DNA of 64,000 nucleotides, taken from contig OY987265.1 of the NCBI GenBank assembly GCA_963920665.1, positions 5,957,001 through 6,021,000 on the forward strand. The letters are read 5' to 3'. The stretch is from Straminergon stramineum. Its lineage: Eukaryota; Streptophyta; Bryopsida; Hypnales; Calliergonaceae. Position numbers and translations under genes: made by a program. Below the pieces are notes generated by a model. It saw only the letters and a program-made list of their open reading frames with translations. It did no database searches and had not been told where the DNA came from. Below are positions 34,370 through 47,133 of the stretch, in pieces. Within the stretch, counting starts at the first letter, position 1. The number at the start of each line of letters is the position of its first letter.

Positions 34370-35900
34370 ACCCTATAGCCTATACCCTATACCCTACAAA
34401 AAAAATTTGAATTGTAGAACCCTCAATTGTACATATTAACTTATAACGTTGTAGGAGTTTTCAAAAGTAGTGGTGTGATGTGTGAAATATGTTTTATTTT
34501 TTAATATTTGAAGTTTAGAATGCAATCATGACAATGTGATGCATATGTAGATCTTACTATCTTTGTCATTTAGGTTTCAATTGTTCTTAAGATTTACTTT
34601 ATTATGGGCTACTACACAATTGTGGATCATTGGATTATAACCTAGAGTATTTCTTCAATTTTTGTTATAGAATGCATTGATAGTACAAAACACCAACGTA
34701 AATATTCTAAAAGAATTTATATTATCTCATTATTCTCTTACAACATTTATGGGATGATGCTCAAAATGATTTAAGTACTTTAATGTAATTTTATATGATA
34801 TGATATGGAGTACGTTAAAGTAAGGATTTATACAATAAAAATGAAATGGAGGTTCTTATCATACATGCATATACTTATGTATACATGTGTGCACCCTAAA
34901 TTGTAAACCATCAATAAATTTATCACAACCCTAAAATATTAGAGCTTAGGTAGTGTAAAATGTGATTGACCTTCAAATATGATGAGCTTTCAAAATTCAA
35001 ATACAACAATTGAGATAAGTAGGCCATACTCCAATGATTACAAGTCCGTTTCATCTCAAGACTTTTTCGCAAATGATTTTATGAGAAGGTTCATAATATT
35101 ATATCTTGTAGATTATAAATTTAGAATATTGATTTAATTGCTTATGTAGTTGTGTAGGCCTAGGATTTTTTTAAATCTTGAACCCGCAAAGTCCTAAGCC
35201 TTTTTTTTCTATCGAATATCATTCAAAATTGCCATTTCTATTGTGAAGAGCAAAAAACTTTATAAATTAACTTTATATCTAACCATAGGAATTTGTACTA
35301 GATTAGTATAAAAATGTATGGGAGTAATGTTATCATCTTAATAACATTAAGTGCATACATTGCATTATATTGGTATTTAAAGAAAAAAAATCTTTTCTTT
35401 TGTCTTGCTATACTTGATTCTCGAGCTTTTCATTTTCTTCACTTTAAATTTTGGCACTAACGATTTTAATTTTATAATATTTTCTATTGAAAAATCTAGC
35501 TAATAAGCAAAGAATCTTGGATAAAAATTCAAAAATAAATCATTGCATTGAGATCATATTTCACAAGAGTCTTCTATAAGAGTGTAGGGCCTTTGAGACT
35601 TTAGGAATTAATTACTTTCCTTCAAAGGCATAGAAATCAATTAGAAATTGAATCCAATTAAATTGTTACAATTTTGACTTTGAATATCTTTTGCTATTAG
35701 CCAAAAAGTATTGTTGATATGGCAAACTTGTAAAAAACCACCAATGTAAAACTAAATTCCTTTTAATTACACATCCATTTGAATTTTTTGTTTACAAATC
35801 AAATGATTTTCCAAAGAAGAGGCTATTTGGTGACACTTTTCATAGTTGTATTGATTTAGAGCCTCACTATATAACATATTAAAGACATAATTTCTATAGC
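34370..35900. other. AT-rich core of the hAT-like element
   Basis: About 1.5 kb of AT-rich sequence with no ORF over 60 codons and no recognisable repeat. It is probably filler between the terminal arms. Confidence 0.5.
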
Positions 35901-35929
35901 TTTCTTCATTCACCATGCATTGCATGCTC

Positions 35930-37175
35930 TACCTGTCTGCTCATCCGCCTACCTCTACAAAGTTAAAAACACCTCTCCCTCTCACCCTCTCCCTTGTCCG
36001 CCTGTCCACTGTGGGTCGACCTCCACCAAATTGAAAACACTTGACTCTCGCGCCCAACTCTCGCTCCCACCTTCCTCCCCGTCCACCCGTCCGCCCGTTC
36101 GCCGTGGGCCGACCTCCACCAAATTGAAAAACACTTGACTCTCGCATCCAACTCTTGCTCCCACCTTCCTCCCTGTCCGCTCGTCCGCCTATCTGCCCGT
36201 CCGCCTGTCTGCCTATCTGCCTATCTATTCGTCCGCCAGTCCACCATAGGTTGAATTCCACCAACTTGAAAACACATCACCCATGGCCCCTTGCGCTCGC
36301 CTCTCCCTCCTACCTTTCCTCCCCATTCACCGTCTTCCCGTTTGCATTCACCGTCCGCCCATCCGACCGTCCGCATTCACCGTCCGCTTGTCTGCCTATC
36401 CGCCTGTCTACCCGTCCGCCTAGCAAACAAGAGGGCGAATAGCAAGGCGGACGCCTATGTTTTGAAGTAACAAACTTCTTTTGACATTTCCGATTCAAGA
36501 TTTTTGATTTTTGGACCATGTAATATACCATTGGAAAGGTATTTCCAAGACCTTTCCAACGGTATATTATGCTCTCCAAAATTCTAAAAAACGAATTTGG
36601 AAATTGCAAGTGAAAGTTGCTATGACTACATAGTGAGCGTCCACCCAGTTGATCGCCCGTCCGCCCATCCGCTTGGCGGAGGGGGGGGGGGGATGGGAGG
36701 GCGGACACCCAGGCGGACGCCCATGTTTTAAAGCAACAAACTTCTTTTGACATTTCCGATTCAAGATTTTTGATTTTTGGACCGTGTGATATACCATTGA
36801 AAAGGTATTTCCAAGACCTTTTCAACGGTATATTACACGCTCCAAAATTCTATAAAACGAATTCGGAAATTGCAAGTGAAAGTTGCTGCGACTACATAGT
36901 GAGCGTCTGCCCGTCCGCTCGGTAGAGCGGAGTGGGCGGACGGGGTCACGGACTGGCGAACAGGATGGCGGACAAGGTCGCGGACGGGCGGACGGGATGG
37001 CGGACGAGGTCACAGACGAGTGGACGGGATGGTGGACAGGGTCGCGGATAGGCGAACGGGCTGCAGAAATTGCGGACGGGGTCGCGGACGAGAAATTACC
37101 CTAGGGTAAAAACCAAATTTTCCGAATGTCACAGGACGTCTAAGGGGGTCGCGGACGCGGACGTCGGACGTCCGA
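35930..37175. repeat. GTCCGCC repeat clusters and two hairpins, right arm
   Basis: GTCCGCC, GTCTGCC and TCCGCCCGT units recur dozens of times in 35930-36430, and GGCGGACG/GCGGACGGG units in 36900-37110. Between them are two near-copies of a roughly 250-bp block (about 36440-36690 and 36700-36940) that includes the CCATTGGAAA hairpin. Arginine/glycine-rich frames here are repeat artefacts. Confidence 0.65.
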
Positions 37176-39237
37176 ACGTTGGCGGCTACATCAGGATGCC
37201 CTGTCAACCCTGCTAGGTTTAGCTTGGTGAATGAATTTGCGAGGTACTATGATCATGGCATCTGGATCTTGTGACACTACAACCGCAGGTGCTTCAGTAG
37301 TTTCAACTATTGGGACATGAGGAGTGGTCTTCTTCATGGGCTCAAGGATAGATGAAAAAATTGTCTGATCGGACTCCAACGCCACAATGTGGCGTCCCGT
37401 TGCACAACATGCTATAATGGAGGCACCTGAAAAATCCCCACAAATCAATACCTCAATGGTTTTGTGTATGACATAGAAATTGAAAACCAACTTTTGAAAA
37501 GCCAAACTCACATGTAGATGTTGTGCAATCGAGGACCAAGTCTCCCTCATCAGTAGTTCCTTCAATTATAAACTGAATGAATCAGGCGTCCTTCTCTCAA
37601 GCCCCGTGCCATGGCATTTAATCCATGTTGTTCATCAACATGGAGTCCTCAGTGGTGTAATTGATTAACAAGTCATCACGCTTGAGGTCAACTTTGGCCT
37701 TCAGCATTGTTGTTGAGCGTTTGAAGAAGAAGTTGGACTTTCCTTTTGTACCTAGATCTTTTACTAAGAGGGTGATGCTGAACTTCAAAGTCTGCAAGCA
37801 TAAAACAAGACATATATAAAACAGAAGTTCAAGAGAATTATGAAATGAGAAATATAAACAAAATTTTGAAGAATGTATAAAATCGAACCGTGCTAGTTTG
37901 GTCAATAGCGGACGTCAAGTGCACTCGATTCATGCCCATCCACTCTTTCTTTTTCACCATGTTGGGGTACTCTTGATATAATCCGGCAATGGTGCTTTTG
38001 GCATCCATGCTCCATGAATGGAACACCACAATGCAACCATGATCCTGCAAATGCTTTTGTGCAAAGAAAAATGCTTGATAGATCATGTTGTACTCTGGAT
38101 CTAAGTTCCGATAAGGCACATGATTTTCTAGAAAGGACACCCCCGGCACTAGCAAATTCTCTTAGCAATCAAATAGCATGAGGTCAAATCCTGGCCATTG
38201 ATTGACCACCCCATTGTACACCCTAGCCTTTCCTACTACCATCTACCATAACAAATTCAAACTCGTAAGTCCCTATCATGTAGAAGGTGTGATAATGTAC
38301 TAATATAGTGAAACTTTAGATTACAAAATAATACAATTCATGTACCTTTTTGAGAAAGTCCATGACCTCGGTGTAGCAATTTGGACCCTCATTGATTTCA
38401 TTGTCAACGACGTCTACAATAGAGACATTGAGCACTAATTCCTCCGATGTTACATCATCATCATCACCTATGGCAATCACTTGTGTGCCTTGGGTGACCA
38501 TCTCTTTGGTGAACTCCGGCAGTACGGCCTTCCTCTTCATCCCACTGTGTGCTCCGGCTTTCATTTGTGAGCCTTGATCTACTGTCGATGATGCCGGAAC
38601 AACACCTTCTCCATCTTCTTTCTTCTTCCTTTTTGTCTTGGCCTTCTCCTCCTTCTCCTTTTCCTTCTCCTTCTCTGCTAACTTAGCCACACGCTCTGCC
38701 TCCTTCTTCTCTTTGTTTTCCAAAGCAACTTGGATCCAAGTTGTTTTCCTCTTGTCATTGGTTTCCCTCCTCGCAATGGCCCTCTCCCTTTATTTATCAA
38801 TCAACCCTATGAACTCGTCCACGTCCATGTCAATAGTTCCAATTCCCTCCAAAGAATTTCGCAATTCAACCTCTGACGGATGCGTGTATGAGATGGGCCA
38901 ATCAATGTACCATCTGTCTCTACTAAGGTGAGTTGTGGTGTATGTTCGGAGTTGATTCGTAGTGTACATGCAATTTGTGGAACTATGGTCGAGAAAATTC
39001 GAGAGGAATGGAGGCAAGTCCTTTTTCGTGATTGCCCCTTTTGCCTCAAGCTCATGCTTGAAGTACCTGCAAAATAAGAAAGCATGACATCCATGATCAA
39101 TAGCAAAATATCAAGGAAGGCAAGACTACTATTTCAACCTCTGAACTTCATGGAGTACTACATGAGAACATTAATTTTAACTTAACAAAAATTTAGCTCA
39201 AAACATTACATTGAATAATTTAGAGGGAATAAAACTA

Positions 39238-39310
39238 GAGGGTCCAATAAGTATTTGACAAACCACTATCGGATCCAACAGTGGTTTGAGAGGTACCTCA
39301 GGGACCCCCC
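39238..39310. repeat. Hairpin repeat, ATCGGATCCAAC core
   Basis: GGGTCC...GGGACCCC outer arms and a CAAACCACTA/TAGTGG-type inner stem (CAAACCAC with GTGGTTTG) around TCGGATCCAACA, in an intron of the G3 methyltransferase gene. Confidence 0.55.
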
Positions 39311-40916
39311 CTTTCTGGTCCTTCCTTTCATTGTCTATTTTCTAGTTTAAATAATAAGGGTCAATAGAAATCTAGACATTATAGAATTGAAAGTATTGAA
39401 ATATTGTAAATCAAAAAATCACCCTTCGCATTGCTTGCTTTGACCCCTCATAAGTCATGAAATTGTCACTTTTTTTGAAGTAGTTTGTTCCTCTCAAGTG
39501 GGCCATGAAGTCTTGATTCCAAATCTTCCTCCTCCAACCTTCTATATATTCGGCCAAGGTCTTGGGTTGGAGTGGAACATTCATGTTGATGTTGATTTGG
39601 TCTTGCCTCACCACGTTCTCAAAGTATTCTATAGCTGCGTCTTCTATCTGTAAACAACCTAAATCAATTAACATTCAAAATATACATATTGTTGTATAAA
39701 AGCTATATAAATATAGAATTTCATTAATTGAAAACTCTAAAGCTCTTAAAATCAAAATTATTACAAATCAAATACTTACCCCGGCATACCAAACGCATGT
39801 GTTTAAGAAAGGGCCCAGCAATGTCTTGGATACGGGCCTCAGCAGAAATCGTCTAGCATCACGTGAAGGTATCGAGGAGTTCCACCACTTGAGAAACTCA
39901 GTCTTGTGAAAAGGAGTGGTGTTGCATGTGGCCACCATTTGAAGTTTCTCAAGAGTCATCTCAGGGACCTCATTTGCACTCCAATGTTTCTCAACCTGCT
40001 CTCAAAAGATATACAATGTCAATTATAATTTGAACTCCATATGAGACTATTGTCATATATTCATAATGCATGCAGGAAACTTACTTCTTCTAAAAATTTT
40101 GGCTTATGTGCGGGATTAGCCACTGCGACCAACTTCATCATCTTCACATTAAGTTTGTCTGTTTTCTCTTTTGCTCCACCTCTCATAGCATGTGCGAGTC
40201 CCTCGGGAGTTTTCTCTTGCTCTGGGTGATCTCATTATACTTTCGTAGTGCTGCATCCATTGCTTGAGCTATCTCTTGCTACACACATCCAATAAATTAA
40301 AAAGATTCAAATAATTGAGGAAGAGAAAAGCCAAAATAAAATACACCAAGCACACTCAAATCAATGTCAAAATATAATAGAATAACTATGTTCAAATAGA
40401 AGCCACAAAAAATTAAGGTGATCTTCATCCAAAAAATTCTCACCCGGAAAAGAAATGTTGTGAAGACCTCTAGTAGCATAGAGTACCAAGTCTTTCTGGT
40501 TTTGGGGGCTCCACTCCGTTTGAGCTCTGATGGCCTCAACATCTCGTTGAAGCGCTCAATGGGAAGTAGTCCATACTTTTGAACCCGGTATAAAGTATGG
40601 ACTAGATTGGTCTTCACATGGGACTCTTTGATAGACCTACAATTTATAGAGATAATATTTGTTAGGGTTTTGTAAGTCATATGCATCATTTTCACGTTAC
40701 ATTCAAAATTGAATTAAATGCCAAATTCACAAAGCGTGCATATATTACTTACTTATTTATGTCATGCATGACATGCACGACCAACTCTCTCTTCCCCTTC
40801 GTATCTAAAATAATAGAGTCCACAGCATAGTGCCAATCCCATTCATTCAAGTGTTTCCTGGTGATATGAGTCATCCACGAAAGGAGCCTGTGATTAACAT
40901 CACAAACAAAGAACTT

Positions 40917-41588
40917 AACACAATATTCATTAAAATGAGAGATTTCCAATGAAATGGGAGGTGTGGAGCCCCGCATTTGACACACAAAATACGATATTTA
41001 TCCTATTGAGAGAATTCTTTGAATTAGAAAGGTAGAAGAGTAGGAAATAAATTGACAATGAAAAAAATGGTTGGAAAAATAACAATTTCCATTAAAATGA
41101 GAGTGAGAATGTTTTTAAAATTGAGACTATTTAGGTTGAATCAACCGAAATAGTTTGAGAAGATAAGCTAGATTTGTCTAATTAGGTCGAATCGACCTAA
41201 ATAGTTTGAAAAAACAAGCTTGGATTTGACTATTTAGGTCGAATCAACCTAAATAGTTTGTTTGTCTCTTCGATCTCTTTAGGTCAATTCGACCTACATA
41301 GTCAAATCCAGCTTGTCTTTTCAAACTATTTAGGTCGATTTGACCTAAATAGTCAAATCCAGCTTGTCTTTTCAAACTATTTAGGTCGATTCGACCTAAA
41401 TAGTCAAATCCAACTTGTCTTTTCAAACTATTTAGGTCGATTTGACCTAAATAGTTTCAATTTTAAAAACATTTTACTCTCATTTTAATGGAAACTGTTG
41501 TTTTATCAATGATGGCACGAAAATCAACCTAAATGGACATTGTTAATTTGAGAGGTCTCTAATCTCTCAAAATAATGAATATTATGTT
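40917..41588. mobile_element. 672-bp foldback/MITE-like element in methyltransferase exon 1
   Basis: Inverted ends AACACAATATTCATTA...TGAATATTATGTT, with a 5-bp TSD AACTT (40912-40916 and 41589-41593). Removing it restores the reading frame NLK-FFVCDVNHR of G3, matching G1. A second inner inverted pair (TTTCCATTAAAATGAGAGT) flanks a central array. Confidence 0.8.
41130..41455. repeat. Tandem about 57-bp palindromic repeats in the foldback element
   Basis: Units contain AACTATTTAGGTCGAT followed by TCGACCTAAATAGT, themselves palindromic, joined by CAAATCCAGCTTGTCTTTTC. Five to six units are readable. An in-frame repeat protein (FDYLGRIDLNSLKRQAG) is a by-product. Confidence 0.75.
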
Positions 41589-42335
41589 AACTTCAAATTT
41601 TTCAAGAACCTCAACTCGGGAATGGCCTCAAGTTGGGCATTGAAAATGGCATTCCTCTTTCTCCACAATGGGTCCCACCCTTCCATCTCCTCCTCCGTGA
41701 ATTCGGAACTCTCTTCGGCTTCGTTTGTGGTGGTAACATAAAAACTGCGGCTCCATCACGGTATCCTTTATTGAACTCTTGCTCAAGCAACTTCAAATCA
41801 CATGTAAGTGTTGGCCTCACCATAGGCATAGCCACCATTCGAGATAGTAGGATTTGCAATCGAAACATATGGTCGGGCTTCATCCTCAGAGAAGCGATGG
41901 TCTTCACGAAATCTACCTTGTGATACGAGCCTAAGTCGTCCTCGTCCAAGTCTTTGTCTTCTTCCTCCAAGACATCTACCACCACATCCTCTTCTATGAA
42001 CTCCCCTTCATCTTCACCTTCAATGTCTGGCAGAGGGGTGTCATTGATGATTTGAGTCTCCATGATGGTCTCATCTTGTGACAACAATGTGGGACACATC
42101 CATCTTCTTGTATAACAATAAAAGATAATCAACATTCACAAACTTAAGAAAAGAAATCCATTTGAAATTGAAAGATGCACATTCCTAATTTCTAACATGT
42201 ATTCAAGGATTACAAATGCAATAACAAAGTACAATTGAACCATTAATAAATTCAAAATAGGTAGAAAAATCATATGAATTATACATGCAAGGGCATGAAT
42301 CAATATGTTTACACAGTGACTCTAAGTGAATGGAA

Positions 42336-42815
42336 TCAATCAATGTCTACATCACCCTCCGAGTCAGAACTGAGGTGAATGATGACAACCTCCTATCTAC
42401 CTTGAATCGTGCTACGATGACATTGACATGTGTCTTTCCACATTGGTCCATCTACAATAATGGATACTTGACTCTCTGAGCTATACTTTGTTTGAGAACT
42501 CTCAGGAGACATTACGGTTGTCTTGCATCTGGCAAACTCTAGCATTCTAGCAAGATGTTCACGGCGTCTACGCGCACCGGGGTCACTCACCCAACACATA
42601 CATGAGACCTCGAAAGCATCTGCAACACGGTCAACAGCATCCATGATATCATTGAAACTTACCACATCTTCCCCATCAGCTTCTTCTTTAGAGTCATTGG
42701 AGACCTCCATGGCTTTGTTTACTAGTGTGAAAGGCTGAGATGGTCCCACTTTGTGAGCAATTGGGAGAGGTTGAGGTTGAAGAGCGGTTGTGGTTGTACT
42801 CCCTCTACGTCCTCC
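42336..42815 (-). pseudogene. G3 SIM-motif protein, last exon
   Basis: Acceptor AAAAATAG at 42816-42823, stop TGA at 42336-42338. It encodes GGRRGSTTTTALQPQ, an acidic stretch, SSQTKYSSES and the C-terminal EVVIIHLSSDSEGDVD, with TAG at 42393-42395 just before the motif. The homologous G1 exon ends in the same way. The hydrophobic-acidic end is the most conserved part of an otherwise poorly conserved protein, which suggests that the motif is what matters. Confidence 0.6.
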
Positions 42816-43441
42816 CTATTTTTAAATCAACACATTTCACACAAATAATGGGCCAAAACATAAATTAGAAAGTCAATCTCAGATCTACCAAAATGAAACC
42901 TCAACATCTTCACACAACAAAGTAATGAAATTTTGATTAAAAAATGGCCCCAATTGAGTATTTGTAGAAGTACTCATTGGAATTTGAAACATTCATAAAC
43001 TTCAATATGAACTTTGTGTGAGGAAATCTTAGAAATAAAAACATCAAACATTCTTATCATTTGAAAAATCTTACAATGTACAATATGCAAAGATGTCAAC
43101 ATGCTATAAGATGAAATGACCACTCATGTACAGGTTTGAAAGATCTAGCATTCAAAATTTACAAAACAACGCATATGATTCTACTAACATGAAACATCCT
43201 AAAATGTACACTTTAGAAAGATCAATACGTTTTCTCATATAGAAGAGAAAATCAGGTTCAATAGTAAAATATCTAACGGTCAATATTAAATAACCAAAAC
43301 AAATGTAAGAGATCTTTGACATCAATCATTAAGATCTTAGAAATTAGAGAATTAAAATGAAATTATGAAGAATGGCCAATCCCACATGTTTGGGATCACA
43401 GGGTCAAGATTGTATAACAAAGAAAACAAATCCTAGATCTT

Positions 43442-43513
43442 GGGGGTCAAGCAGATGCTTGACACTGGACTGTCGGATCCGACACTACAGTGTCAAGCAT
43501 CTGCTCGACCCCC
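43442..43513. repeat. Near-perfect hairpin with GTCGGATCCGAC core
   Basis: Arms of about 26 bp: GGGGGTCAAGCAGATGCTTG pairs with CAAGCATCTGCTCGACCCCC (one mismatch), with the core CTGTCGGATCCGACA. Best member of the hairpin family. Confidence 0.75.
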
Positions 43514-43673
43514 AACATCCATTACATCAATTATACTATGATTTGGGTTTTTTTGGTTAGAAAATTGCTACACTAAATCTTTTTAAAATTGAAGCTAACA
43601 AAATATATTTGTTTTCACTCTTTTGCATTAAAGAAATAAAAAATGTAAATATCTATCATATACAACTAGATTT

Positions 43674-43745
43674 GGGGGGTCCAGGAAGGGCTTGCGGATA
43701 CTCTGTCGGATCCGACACTAATCCGGTGTATCTTTACTGGACCCC
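43674..43745. repeat. Hairpin repeat with GTCGGATCCGACA core
   Basis: GGGGGGTCC...GGACCCC ends and the same core; the stem between them is less perfect than at 43442. A further imperfect relative (GGGGGTCC then GCGTCGGATCCAAC) is at 44073-44150. Confidence 0.6.
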
Positions 43746-44578
43746 TACTTCTTCTTCTCATTTGCTAAAATAATCTCTCTCTCTTAAACTTAAAAATATC
43801 TTTCATTACATTTGACTAGGACAAGTAAAATGACCAAATTAATTGAGATGATGAAGTTGTCAAGAATCCTTATTAATTGACGAGGTGAAGTTGGGAACTC
43901 ATGAAATTAACTCTTGAAATGTCCAATGAGGAACTTGATTCAAGTCCCCTGATGGGATAAAGTCAAGTATTCAAGTGAAAACAATATTAGTTGGAAGCTA
44001 GTTCTAAAAATGCTTTGAAATCATTGAATGCTACCAAAAATTGGCATCAACACCAAAGTCAGACTAGTTTGTGGGGGTCCTCCTATCCCTACCGGTGAAG
44101 GCGTCGGATCCAACAGTGTAGAAAGACCAGGTAGCTTGACCTACGGGATTTGGATCAAGGACTTTCCAAAGGAAAAGATCAATAGGTGGCTATAGTATCA
44201 ATTCTCGGAAATTGACTTAGAGTCAGACATGATGAATGCTCCGAGCCCTCGGTAAATCCTAGCACAATTGGTGCTCAGAATATTGGACACCAAAACACGA
44301 TTGCTAGTCCAAAGAGGAGCACAGGGAGGGGAGCTTTCAAAACATTTCTATTAAAAGCTTAAACCAACAGTGAGGAGGATTATCATTTTTCTAAAATCAA
44401 AATCGGACAAGTAACTGTTGAGCACTAGCAAAGCGAACTTCGAAAGAAGAAAATGAAGCCGCTAACGATCCCAACCAACCGATCGACGAACTCCATTCTC
44501 ATAAACAATTCTCCCAAGTTGCACATTCAGCAACATTCAATGAACATCGTAAAATCTAACTACAAAGGAAATGCAAAC

Positions 44579-44674
44579 CTGCTGTTGAGGAGGAGCTGAA
44601 GTTGCTGTCTCCTGTCAACGAGCCTCTTCCACATTTGCATCATCTCTCACTTGCTGCCTGGTATTCTCTGTCAT
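44579..44674 (-). pseudogene. Candidate first exon of the G3 SIM-protein gene
   Basis: ATG 44674 opens MTENTRQQVRDDANVEEAR, then TGA, then QETATSAPPQQQ, ending at CAG before the donor GTTTGC. The phase (0) agrees with the exon at 42815. No counterpart was found in G1, so this is tentative. Confidence 0.35.
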
Positions 44675-44779
44675 CCTGGCTTCCTACTCAGTAAGATTTC
44701 AATGCAATCAGAAGGTGGAGTAACCTCAGATCAATTGAAAGATTATGAAGAACTGACGAGGTAGACTAGACGGTGGAGA

Positions 44780-47133
44780 GGATAAGCAAAGCTAGAGAAT
44801 GCAAGAATTTTGCAATCTACTCGACCATGCAGGAACCACCAATTCGATAATCCAGTTGACCATGTAGGGATTGCCACGCCGCCTGATCTGCCTGAGCAAG
44901 AACGGTACTTGATCCAGCAATGTTACTAATTTTGATAGGATGTGCTGGCGATTGCCCTTTACCATTGTTACTAATTTCAATTGGATGTGTTGTCGATTGC
45001 CCTCCATCGGTTTTATTGGCGAAGAATTATTTATTCTAAATCATTAAAATTATTGAAATTTTGATGAAGGACCCATTTAGTACGGAAGCTTGCTATACTA
45101 ACGAAATCTGAAGCGCTACTATAGCTATGAATGATGACGTAGAAAGTATATTTTTATCAAAAGAAGGTTAGATAGAGTTGTAGACCATTCAATCATTATA
45201 TGTAAGTGTATTGGAAATTTTACTATTTATTATCTATGTGTTTGGTAAATGCAGGGATTTTATTTCCATTTCTTGTAGCCTTGTAGGGATTGTCTAAAGA
45301 GATAATCAGTAATAGGTGAAGGTATTTACATCCTCGGCAATGAATGAAATTTGCAATCTATGGGTGAAGTTTCATTGATTCATATATATGGAGGATTAAT
45401 CATCCAAATTGATCAAAACCACCCAAAGATTGGTAGCAAATTAGAGATGTCATCCACTTATAAGCAAGAATATTAAGCCAAATATTCCCTTTAAAAAGAT
45501 TAATCGCTTATTAGCAAAAACTGTTTGCTAATCAAACCCCCGGGTGAAAGGGAATTCTTAGGGGTGATATTACCTGACATATTGCCGAGACCAAACACAT
45601 TGGTCATCATGTGCTCTAATCTAAGTTCTAAGACTATTCGAATCCATTAATTACATTCTTCTACAAATTGGTACTATAGAAGAGGTTAGGATAGACCTTG
45701 TTCTTTAATTGATTTCTACATTTTGATTGAAAGGAAAGATTTTTTATTCCAAAAGACTATAGTGTATCTTTCAAGTTTCAATTAATTAATATTGGGTCCT
45801 TCATTGATAAATATTTTATTTTATTAACTTTGATACTTATGAGAATTTGATTTGATTATTCCTAAGTCAATTCAAATTGGAGGGTAGAATTATTGAATAT
45901 GGAAAGGTAAAGAAAGCTTCTCTAAAAGTATACTAGTAATTAGTTAACAAAATAGAAATTAGAGCAACTTAGTCCTTTTTTTGGAAAAGTCATTGAAAAC
46001 ATACATTCGATGCTTGGAAGAATTCTTTCAAAGAATGATTTCACTTTGAAGTCATTTTTTTTAAATCTACAAGAATTTCATATGTAATATGCTCTATGAA
46101 TTTTTGGCATCAATCTTCAAGGGGGTCTTAAAAGGTTTAAGAATTGTATGCATAAGGAGCTTTAAAGTAATCCTTCATGAAAGTCAACTATTGAAATTGA
46201 TTAATGAACACCTATGGGATTTTCAATTCCCTTAAATACTTTTTTTAATTTTCAATTTCTTCTCTACCAGATAGAGAAATCGTCCTTTATTTTATTTTTG
46301 GATTCATAATATTCTTTATTTTGAGGATTACATTTTCTAAGAATGACTTAGAGTTTGTGGTCTTCTGTAACAAATACACCCTCCATTTTCTGGAGGACTT
46401 AGGGACAGAATATGCCTTTCTCTAAATTTGTCTCATTAGCATACAATGAGCATTTTTTGAATCTAAATAGAAGTATACACGGAGAATGCAAGAATTATAA
46501 ATGAATACAACCACAATGAAATTGTGTACTTGCCAAAGAAGGCTCATGTGAGGGTGTGCTCATATGTTTTTATTCTCCACAAATCTAATGAAACTGAAGA
46601 ATAAAACATCTTTCTTAGTCCATGCCTTTAAAATCCTTATCTTTTCTATTCTTGGATGATTTGATTTGAATCCATTCAAAGTAGAAAACTTCTTTTTTTT
46701 ATGTTCCTCAAATACCCAAAACATATACAAAATTGTACATTTGTTGGCTACAGAAACAAAGGCAAGGCTATATTTATGCTACCATTGTCCAAAATTTTTG
46801 TTTCTTTAAAGACCTACTTCCAACAATGGCATATTCACTATGGAATGATGGCATACATGAAATAGGATAAATACAATAGGAAAAGCTCAATTTTTTTAAA
46901 GGTGACTTCTACAAGTTACTCATGTAAAGATTCTTTAATTAATGCACGCATGAACTACAAGAGTCTATAGTCATTTAAATGTACAGAACGAATTTTACAT
47001 GAACGATGGAGTAGAAAATGACATGACGAGTTGAAGGGTTCTGAAACAAATTTGTTCTTTGCTATCGAATTTTCATCAAATGCAATGATTGTGAAGAAAT
47101 TGAAGAGAAGGAATGATTTTGCTAGGTTCTTAC
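44780..47133. other. Gene-free AT-rich interior of G3
   Basis: It contains a short two-unit tandem repeat (ATGTTACTAATTT...GTGTTGTCGATTGCCCT, about 44925-45005) and otherwise no supported feature. Later exons of the small basic gene may be hidden just below 47133. Confidence 0.4.

Larger units (their letters stand above)
33651..37212. mobile_element. 3.56-kb hAT-like non-autonomous transposon inside G3
   Basis: Perfect 10-bp inverted ends CAGGGTTGAC...GTCAACCCTG and an 8-bp TSD CTAGGTCT/CTAGGTTT (33643-33650 and 37213-37220, one mismatch). It inserted at the end of exon 9 of the G3 methyltransferase gene. CAGGG termini with 8-bp duplications are typical of hAT elements. It has no transposase. 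Structure: GC-rich arms full of GTCCGCC/GGCGGAC units and an AT-rich core (about 34370-35900). Confidence 0.85.
33293..42103 (-). pseudogene. G3 ParB-like/DNA methyltransferase-like gene, diverged and interrupted
   Basis: It is homologous to the G1 gene exon by exon. Exon 1 starts at ATG 42103 (interrupted by the 40917-41588 foldback element); exon 2 is about 40636-40444; others near 40280-40085, 39997-39782, 39652-39420, 39067-38349, 38243-37891, 37790-37600 and 37430-37213; last exon about 33571-33293, with the hAT-like element at the exon 9 end. Kept features: SWHYAVDSI-type text after the NHR motif, a Lys/Glu-rich coiled coil (38723-38600), HGCIVVFHSWSMDAK, KKEWMGMNR, and motif I GASIIACCATGRHIVALE. 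Disruptions: TAA inside the motif IV analogue (DC-stop-EN near 38160), a one-base deletion near 41745 and others. Sequence is well diverged from G1, so the two insertions are not recent duplicates. Confidence 0.75.

Noticed and set aside
35941..37104. Arg/Gly/Pro-rich open frames on both strands
   Set aside because: They arise from GTCCGCC arrays in the hAT-like element, with similar frames in several phases.
41244..41426. Repeat protein FDYLGRIDLNSLKRQAG
   Set aside because: It is a translation of the tandem DNA repeat, with no start context or conservation.
41130..41455. Regular repeats that might be taken for a CRISPR-like array
   Set aside because: Units are contiguous tandem palindromes inside a foldback element with a TSD; there are no unique spacers and the context is eukaryotic.
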